10,699 nucleotides of DNA, taken from positions 1 through 10,699 of the forward strand of contig DAOVMN010000038.1 of assembly GCA_030630685.1 (NCBI GenBank). The letters run 5' to 3'. Numbering within the stretch: position 1 is the first letter of the stretch; each line of letters starts with the position of its first letter. The notes beneath the pieces were generated by a model. It searched no databases, was not told the DNA's origin, and saw only the letters and a program-made list of their open reading frames with translations. Shown here piece after piece: positions 6,599-10,699 of the stretch. This DNA is from Thermoplasmata archaeon (lineage in GTDB: Archaea; Thermoplasmatota; DAOVMN01). The translations under genes and the position numbers were made by a program.

Positions 6599-8236
6599 TC
6601 AAAAAACGACTGCTATTTCGTCGGTAACGCCCAATATCGTTTGAAGTGTACTAATTAAAGAATCTTTCAGATAATCTGATTCCAATGTTTTTACAAACGT
6701 ATCCAAAATTTTAATCCGTTTGTCATCATGGATCTGCACCTCAGGTCCTCTTCTTGCTTCACGATACTCTTTCCGGAGCCTTGGAAGATCATTAATGAGA
6801 TGACTCAAAGCCTCACAAAGGTCAACCTCATCATCTAATATCTCATCTTGATAAATAGGGTTCCAAAGATTTGAGAGTATAGCAAACAAATCTCCGAATT
6901 GTTCCATCTCTTTGTTGGTCTCTGCCCTACCAGTGCGTTTTCGTATTGCCTTTCTTGTCCTGCGATGACTGCTTTCCAATGCGTTATTATGTCTTTTAAA
7001 AGAGATTTTCTTTCCATTAACCACTGGGTCCGGAACAAATAGCTCACTCCAGTGGTCCTCAAATGCCTTATCGATCTCTGATGCTATCTTTATGTATTTT
7101 CCTCCTAGTTCTCGACCTTCTCTTCGAATTTTCTTTAAAATATTTGTTACATCTTCCTTGACTTTTTCAATATCAATCTTTTTGGATGGCTTATCTTTCA
7201 AATGACCTTTTCTGCTAACATGTAATTCTTCTCGCAACTCATCTAACCATCTTAATGTCCGTTCTATTAGACAATAAGAATTTAAAACATTCTTATCTTC
7301 TAAAATCGACCTTAAAGATGTATTTAAATCCATAATTGGTTTATAAAAACGATTGTTTGATGCATTAAATATGATTATCCTACGAACATACCCATAAATC
7401 TCTTTTATTCTTCGATATTGGATGAGATATGCTATGGGTCTGCTTAACCATTTGAAACGTTTTTCAATAGGATAAAGCAAATAATCAACAGCTATGTGTA
7501 TCCAGCGCTGTTCTAGTCCCCCTATTTTATTAAGTTCGCTTCCACTATAACGAAGTCCCCTCAACTTGGATGTGAGCTTGTGTTTAACAATCGAACTCTT
7601 CAAAGACTTGTGGTATGTTGTTACCAAATCTTTTTCGAGGTCTCGAATGAAGTGAGGATGGCATAATGCTTGAGGAGTTTCTGGGAAAATGTTGGAACAA
7701 CTCAAAGCGACTCCAGGACCCCCATCTCGAACAGTAACTAGAGGTGGGCCGAATGCTTCTTTGAATTCCAAAAGGAGGGGATCTATATGTTCAGAAGCCT
7801 CAGAAGGGATTAGTTCTGAATCTGTAACAATGTCTGCAAATTCTTCTTGTAGGACGAAGATAACTCTTCCCCCATACTTATGGGTGCCATCAACGTGAAG
7901 AATTGAACCTCCTTTTCTGTCAAAAAATGCTTTAATCTTGCCCTTCTTTGATTTGTGGAGCTCTTTGAAAAGCAAAAGGAAATCAAGGCTCCGGTAAGAT
8001 ATGGCAGTTTCAGAAATTTCGATGCCTTTCGTCCAAAAATAGAACCATACTTGGTCGAGTTTCATTCCAAGACGCCATCGAAGAAGCCCGATTAAAATCG
8101 TTACCTTTAAATCAGCCCGACAGTTTGGAATGAGTGGTGCATCTATTCCTTCAGGGATTGATATGGATTCTTCCTTGTGGATCTCACATCCAAGGACCGT
8201 CACCTTGACATTTCTTGCACCATGAAGTGTTACCAC
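6599..8236 (-). CDS. DDE transposase (OrfB); frame extends upstream to 8338
   Basis: Catalyses movement of the insertion sequence. From GTG 8236 the protein is 545 residues. The DDE triad is probably D116 (LHVDGTHKYGG), D171 (VRDGGPG) and E421 (NNALESSHRRTRKAIRKRTGR). Between D and E is CHPHFIRDLEKDL, a pattern of MULE/IS66/ISL3-like transposases. There is a long helical insertion before the Glu. GTG 8236 is the first usual start, but the frame is open back to 8338 with no ATG, GTG or TTG. The extra 31+ codons encode C-G-I-C, which pairs with C17-E-I-H20 of the GTG-started form to make a CX2C-X29-CX2H zinc finger. The true product is therefore probably an OrfA-OrfB fusion of about 805 residues. 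The GTG-only form would lack half the finger. Confidence 0.88.
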   Translation of the reverse strand: MVTLHGARNVKVTVLGCEIHKEESISIPEGIDAPLIPNCRADLKVTILIGLLRWRLGMKLDQVWFYFWTKGIEISETAISYRSLDFLLLFKELHKSKKGKIKAFFDRKGGSILHVDGTHKYGGRVIFVLQEEFADIVTDSELIPSEASEHIDPLLLEFKEAFGPPLVTVRDGGPGVALSCSNIFPETPQALCHPHFIRDLEKDLVTTYHKSLKSSIVKHKLTSKLRGLRYSGSELNKIGGLEQRWIHIAVDYLLYPIEKRFKWLSRPIAYLIQYRRIKEIYGYVRRIIIFNASNNRFYKPIMDLNTSLRSILEDKNVLNSYCLIERTLRWLDELREELHVSRKGHLKDKPSKKIDIEKVKEDVTNILKKIRREGRELGGKYIKIASEIDKAFEDHWSELFVPDPVVNGKKISFKRHNNALESSHRRTRKAIRKRTGRAETNKEMEQFGDLFAILSNLWNPIYQDEILDDEVDLCEALSHLINDLPRLRKEYREARRGPEVQIHDDKRIKILDTFVKTLESDYLKDSLISTLQTILGVTDEIAVVF

Positions 8237-8298
8237 TGGTCGTGTATAGGTGTATTTGACCGTTAATTTTTGCGAGCAGATTCCACATTGTTTTTTCT

Positions 8299-9015
8299 CT
8301 ACTTTTTGAACATCAATTCGAGTCGAGTTTTTTTTATATCAAGATCATGTCGAATTATTATCTCTTTGATCTCTCTACGTTCTAAGGGCTTTCCCATTCC
8401 GTCCAGTATGAGATAAATATCTTCTGCGGTGATTGCATCTTGGAAAAGCAACTGTGCCAAGAATCCAAAATGAACATTTTCGATTTCGAATGAGGTTTTT
8501 TCTTCCATTTTTTTTCTCCTTTTTACATCGATCTTTTGAGATAACAAGTGCTTCTTTCGCCGTTCGATTTGTTTTTCTGCAATCGAGTTATCTGCACTGA
8601 AATATACTTGGTTTCGTCCGAACCTTACCCTGATTACTTTTTTCTGTTTCACACATTCAATAAGTTGCGGGGTTATGGTTGTTTTTAGAAGTTCATGAAA
8701 TTGAGTTGGTGTCAAACCCATTTTGCTGGAACTTACAAGTCGTATAATGGTTTCTTTTACTCCGCCCCATTTTGAGAACACGATTCCCTCATATTCCCAT
8801 AATCCATTCGTGTTGAACTCTATTGTTTCCTCCAATGTGAAAAATCTTCGACCCTTGTTTATACTTGACCTATAGTCACAAGGACTTAGTTTCTGGTATA
8901 GGGTTCTAGGGGCACAACCGATCATTTTCATTATTTCATCGGTTCGAAGTACTTTATTTTCTTTCAGTAAACTGACAATTTCATCCGTGTGTATCTTTGT
9001 AGGCGTCATGTTCAT
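8299..9015 (-). CDS. IS-encoded winged-helix DNA-binding protein (OrfA)
   Basis: A 238-residue protein from ATG 9015 (or ATG 9009; an in-frame GTG at 9084 is less likely). Residues 10-45 form a helix-turn-helix (TDEIMKMIGCAPRTLYQKL). Then comes a segment with GRRFFTLEETIEF, GLWEYEGIVFS and a long HTH-like region to about 140. I recall proteins of this pattern (GRYYTL...GLW...FS) as partners of transposase genes in bacteria and archaea. The C-terminal part is basic and helical (ERRKKHLL...KRRKKMEEK). It probably recognises element ends and may repress its own promoter. An A+T-rich TATA region (minus-strand AAATTAAATATAATAG) lies about 26 bp upstream of the start, suggesting a leaderless mRNA. 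Its last 12 codons overlap the upstream extension of the transposase frame. Confidence 0.8.
   Translation of the reverse strand: MNMTPTKIHTDEIVSLLKENKVLRTDEIMKMIGCAPRTLYQKLSPCDYRSSINKGRRFFTLEETIEFNTNGLWEYEGIVFSKWGGVKETIIRLVSSSKMGLTPTQFHELLKTTITPQLIECVKQKKVIRVRFGRNQVYFSADNSIAEKQIERRKKHLLSQKIDVKRRKKMEEKTSFEIENVHFGFLAQLLFQDAITAEDIYLILDGMGKPLERREIKEIIIRHDLDIKKTRLELMFKK
8328..8335 (-). promoter_or_regulatory. A8 slippery run, putative -1 recoding site joining orfA to orfB
   Basis: In orfA the run is read ATA-AAA-AAA-ACT; it contains the heptamer A-AAA-AAA. A -1 shift here gives AAA-AAA-AAC-TCG, exactly the transposase frame. Only 8299-8338 is open in both frames, and the run falls inside it. One extra A added by RNA polymerase slippage would give the same fusion. 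A second, weaker run, C-AAA-AAG, precedes the orfA stop. I see no strong downstream stem-loop. Confidence 0.65.
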
Positions 9016-9036
9016 GCACAAGGTTATACTATTATA
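9014..9036 (+). repeat. IS internal motif, copy A
   Basis: Begins ATGCACAAGGTTATACT and ends ATTATA. It differs from copy C (9104-9126) at 3 of 23 positions. It overlaps the orfA start codon and promoter. Confidence 0.75.
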
Positions 9037-9048
9037 TTTAATTTGTCC

Positions 9049-9069
9049 CAATAGTATGACATTGTGCAT
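9049..9069 (-). repeat. IS internal motif, inverted copy B
   Basis: Minus-strand ATGCACAATGTCATACTATTG matches 18 of 21 positions of copy A. A and B form a large inverted repeat around a 14-bp spacer that holds the core of the orfA TATA region. Confidence 0.7.
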
Positions 9070-9103
9070 CCGCCCTATAAACACTGTGGTAATTCCAATT
9101 TAT

Positions 9104-9126
9104 ATGCAGAAGGTTATAGTGTTATA
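9104..9126 (+). repeat. IS internal motif, copy C
   Basis: Begins ATGCAGAAGGTTATAGT and ends GTTATA, in the same orientation as copy A and 90 bp from it. It lies 13 bp inside the right inverted repeat. Confidence 0.75.
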
Positions 9127-9139
9127 GATAAATTACAGG

Positions 9140-9158
9140 AATCCAAGCCTATCTTGAT
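9140..9158 (+). repeat. Right terminal inverted repeat (19-bp perfect core)
   Basis: AATCCAAGCCTATCTTGAT, the exact reverse complement of 6571-6589. Confidence 0.95.
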
Positions 9159-9164
9159 TTCATG

Positions 9165-9173
9165 GCACCTTTG
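9165..9173 (+). repeat. Target-site duplication, right copy
   Basis: GCACCTTTG directly adjoining the outer ATG of the right end, identical to 6555-6563. Confidence 0.75.
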
Positions 9174-9187
9174 GCCCACACCAAAAT

Positions 9188-9230
9188 CTTAAATAAAGAA
9201 TGGTCAACTTCATATAATTTCTAACGGAGG
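9188..9230 (+). promoter_or_regulatory. Promoter and ribosome binding site of the LsrF-like gene
   Basis: TATA-like CTTAAATAAAG (9188-9198) follows an A-rich stretch that could serve as BRE. A start near 9220 leaves a ~20-nt leader with CGGAGG (9225-9230), eight bases before ATG 9239. A second A+T stretch, CATATAATTT (9211-9220), is too close to the ATG to be the main TATA box. The promoter lies outside the insertion sequence and survives intact. Confidence 0.6.
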
Positions 9231-9238
9231 AAGATTCT

Positions 9239-10030
9239 ATGTCCTGGGGAATGAATAACCGTCTTGCAAGAATCATCAAGCCAAAAACAGGAAAGACCGT
9301 GATGCTTGCCGTGGATCACGGGTATTTCATGGGCCCGACAACAGGCCTGGAAAGATTGAACGAAATGGTGGATCCGCTCTTGCCACATGCGGATGTTCTC
9401 ATGCCCACCCGGGGCGCGTTGCGCCAGTACATCCCACCGAAAACCGACGTTCCCATTGTTCTCCGGGTTTCAGGTGGAACCAGTATCCTGAACGAGAACC
9501 TGCTTCACGAGGGCATAACCGTCTCAATGGAGGAGGCAATCCGCCTGAATGTCGCGGGAGTGGCCTTCTCGATCATGGTGGGGGCAAAGTTCGAGCGGGA
9601 TACACTCCTCGGTTTCACGCAGGTCATCGACGATGCTGAGCGCTACGGCATCCCGGTGATAGCTGTTACCGCGATTGGGAAGGATATGGTGCGGGATGCC
9701 CGATACATGGCCTTAGCCTCAAGGATCGCAGCGGAGCTTGGTGCCAGGATCGTAAAGACATATTATGTCGAGGGCTTCGAGAAGGTGGTCGAGAGTTGCC
9801 CGGTTCCGATCGTTATCGCGGGAGGAAAGAAGATCCCTGAGGCAGATGCGTTAAAAATGGCCCACAATGCCATCCAGGCAGGTGCTGTGGGCGTGGACAT
9901 GGGAAGGAACATCTTCCAGTCCGAGGACCCGGTGGCCATGATACAGGCGGTAAAGGCCGTGGTGCACGAGGACGCCACACCCAAGGAGGCCTACGAGCTC
10001 TTCACGAATCTTAAGGCCAAGAAGGAATAA
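9239..10030 (+). CDS. lsrF: LsrF-like class I aldolase/thiolase (COG1830 family)
   Basis: A 263-residue TIM-barrel enzyme of the DeoC/LsrF/archaeal FBP aldolase group. Long stretches match the pattern I recall for E. coli LsrF, which acts on phosphorylated AI-2 breakdown product: GKTVMLAVDHGYFMGPTTG (18-36), PTRGALR, AVTAIGKDMVRDARY, KTYYVEGFEKVV, CPVPIVIAGGKK and GVDMGRNIFQSEDPVAM. K173 in VKTYYV is the expected Schiff-base lysine, D26-H27 an active-site pair, and AGGKK (194-198) binds phosphate. The sequence is closer to LsrF than to archaeal ADH synthase (AroA') or FBP aldolase. No other lsr gene is visible, so an AI-2 role is doubtful; a related ketose-phosphate cleavage is more cautious. 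A zinc dehydrogenase gene follows by 32 bp, suggesting a joint sugar or polyol pathway. Confidence 0.88.
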   Translation: MSWGMNNRLARIIKPKTGKTVMLAVDHGYFMGPTTGLERLNEMVDPLLPHADVLMPTRGALRQYIPPKTDVPIVLRVSGGTSILNENLLHEGITVSMEEAIRLNVAGVAFSIMVGAKFERDTLLGFTQVIDDAERYGIPVIAVTAIGKDMVRDARYMALASRIAAELGARIVKTYYVEGFEKVVESCPVPIVIAGGKKIPEADALKMAHNAIQAGAVGVDMGRNIFQSEDPVAMIQAVKAVVHEDATPKEAYELFTNLKAKKE

Positions 10031-10062
10031 CCCGGACTATCATTGTTATAGAGGGTGAGGCA

Positions 10063-10699
10063 ATGCGAGTGGCCATGTACTACAATAACAGCGATGTGCG
10101 GCTTGAGGAGATGCCCGAACCAGAGATAGGGGAGAGGGAACTCCTTGTGAAGGTAAAGGCATGCGGGATCTGCGGCAGCGATGTCATGGAGTGGTATCGC
10201 ATCAAGAAAGCCCCCCTCGTACTGGGTCACGAGATTGCTGGGGATATCGTCGAGATCGGAAGCGAGGTAAAGGGATACAGGATTGGAGATAGGGTATTCG
10301 TTTCACATCACGTTCCCTGCAACACCTGTCATTACTGCCTTGCTGGACACCATTCGGTCTGCGACACGCTCCGCACCACCAACTTCTATCCCGGAGGATT
10401 CGCGGAATACCTGCGAGTGCCGGAGATCAACGTGGATCGCGGTGTCTTCAAGCTTCCGTCCGGGATGTCCTATAAAGAAGCGGTCTTTATCGAGCCCCTT
10501 GGGTGTGTTTACCGGGGGCAGCGACTCGCGGGTTTCCGGCCCGGGATGAGCGTTCTTATCATCGGCAGCGGGGTAACCGGTCTCCTCTTCGTGAAGCTCC
10601 TTAGAGCCCTTGGTGCAGGGAGGATTCTCACCACAGATATCAATGATTACAAATTGGAGAAAAGCAGGGAGTTTGGTGCGGATGCCGCCCTTCATGCTA
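10063..10699 (+). CDS. Zinc-dependent medium-chain alcohol/polyol dehydrogenase (3' truncated by window)
   Basis: The open frame runs to the window edge: 212 codons of a family that is usually about 340-350 residues. It belongs to the MDR superfamily (COG1063; threonine, sorbitol or related dehydrogenases), NAD(P)-dependent oxidation of a secondary alcohol. Visible features are the catalytic zinc ligands C37 (ACGICGSD), H56-E57 (LGHE) and E144 (IEPLGC), the four structural-zinc cysteines C86, C89, C92 and C100, and the Rossmann loop IIGSGVTGLL (166-175). Asp near 192 (TTDIND) suggests a preference for NAD over NADP. ATG 10063 is preceded by GGGTGAGG at good spacing. It probably forms an operon with the LsrF-like gene; the substrate cannot be told from the sequence. 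Confidence 0.9.
   Translation, partial: MRVAMYYNNSDVRLEEMPEPEIGERELLVKVKACGICGSDVMEWYRIKKAPLVLGHEIAGDIVEIGSEVKGYRIGDRVFVSHHVPCNTCHYCLAGHHSVCDTLRTTNFYPGGFAEYLRVPEINVDRGVFKLPSGMSYKEAVFIEPLGCVYRGQRLAGFRPGMSVLIIGSGVTGLLFVKLLRALGAGRILTTDINDYKLEKSREFGADAALHA

Larger units (their letters stand above)
6564..9164 (-). mobile_element. Insertion sequence, ~2.6 kb, two-ORF DDE type
   Basis: Terminal inverted repeats are present: the 19-bp sequence ATCAAGATAGGCTTGGATT (6571-6589) is matched exactly in reverse complement at 9140-9158. With outer bases CAT/ATG included, 22 of 25 positions match (6565-6589 with 9140-9164). The 9-bp sequence GCACCTTTG flanks it directly at 6555-6563 and 9165-9173 and is the likely target-site duplication. 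The exact left end (6564 or 6565) is uncertain by a base. Inside are orfA (DNA-binding) and orfB (DDE transposase), both on the minus strand, filling almost the whole element. Base composition is visibly A+T-richer than the flanks. The ends and genes look intact, so the copy may be active. I do not assign an IS family. Confidence 0.9.

Noticed and set aside
8299..8338. A sequencing error or pseudogene frameshift instead of programmed recoding.
   Set aside because: It cannot be excluded from one copy, but the exact position of an A8 run within the short overlap and an otherwise intact element favour recoding; stated as a test under findings.
9016..9084. GTG 9084 as the start of orfA, adding 23 residues.
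   Set aside because: The extra region contains the TATA-like sequence and two of the repeated motifs, so it is more likely a control region; ATG 9015/9009 fits a leaderless start.
9014..9126. Repeats as a small CRISPR array.
   Set aside because: Only three copies, mixed orientation, unequal spacers, and they lie inside an IS promoter region.
6558..9171. Reading the IS as a 28-bp inverted repeat with a 4-bp CCTT duplication.
   Set aside because: Possible, but it ignores that the direct repeat extends to nine bases (GCACCTTTG). The outer TGC/GCA match lies inside that repeat and is probably chance.

Overview
The window looks archaeal and probably comes from a euryarchaeon of the Thermoplasmatota or a relative. 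It encodes the archaeal/eukaryotic RNase P protein Rpp21 (Rnp4), a Nop5-type C/D-box RNP core protein, a free-standing AlaX editing protein and an Rpn11-like JAMM protease. Several genes are preceded by a TATA-like box and a GGAGG or GGTGAT ribosome binding site. The lineage assignment is inference; archaeal origin is well supported.

Region 1 (1-3063, plus strand): the C-terminal part of a membrane-anchored surface protein whose cytoplasmic side carries three tandem CX2C-X16-CX2C zinc ribbons. Close behind it lie ribulose-phosphate 3-epimerase (rpe), RNase P component 4 (rnp4) and a JAMM/MPN+ protein. The short gaps suggest one transcript. Region 2 (3064-4864): a thioredoxin-reductase-fold flavoprotein with its own promoter that has lost the redox CxxC. 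It converges, with a 20-bp overlap, on alaX (minus strand). Region 3 (4865-6561, minus strand): an HD-domain protein followed 25 bp later by nop5, an apparent two-gene operon behind a strong palindromic TATA box.

Region 4 (about 6564-9164, minus strand): a roughly 2.6-kb A+T-rich insertion sequence. It has 19-bp perfect inverted repeats near its ends and a 9-bp direct repeat (GCACCTTTG) flanking it. It carries a winged-helix DNA-binding OrfA and a DDE transposase OrfB. The transposase reading frame extends upstream of its first usual start codon into the end of orfA. That extension supplies the first CxxC of a zinc finger and overlaps an A8 run, which points to an OrfA-OrfB fusion made by -1 frameshifting or RNA polymerase slippage. 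Three copies of a ~21-bp motif, one inverted, surround the orfA promoter and approach the right end; they look like binding sites for an element protein.

Region 5 (9165-10699, plus strand): a promoter, a class I aldolase/thiolase closely resembling LsrF, and the start of a zinc-dependent medium-chain dehydrogenase that runs off the window. The insertion sequence sits in what was a short divergent promoter region between the HD gene and the LsrF-like gene.

The most unusual items are the frameshift-dependent zinc-finger transposase with its repeated operator-like motifs, the thioredoxin-reductase homologue lacking the catalytic dithiol and a normal NADPH motif, and the recently duplicated zinc-ribbon array on a membrane protein.
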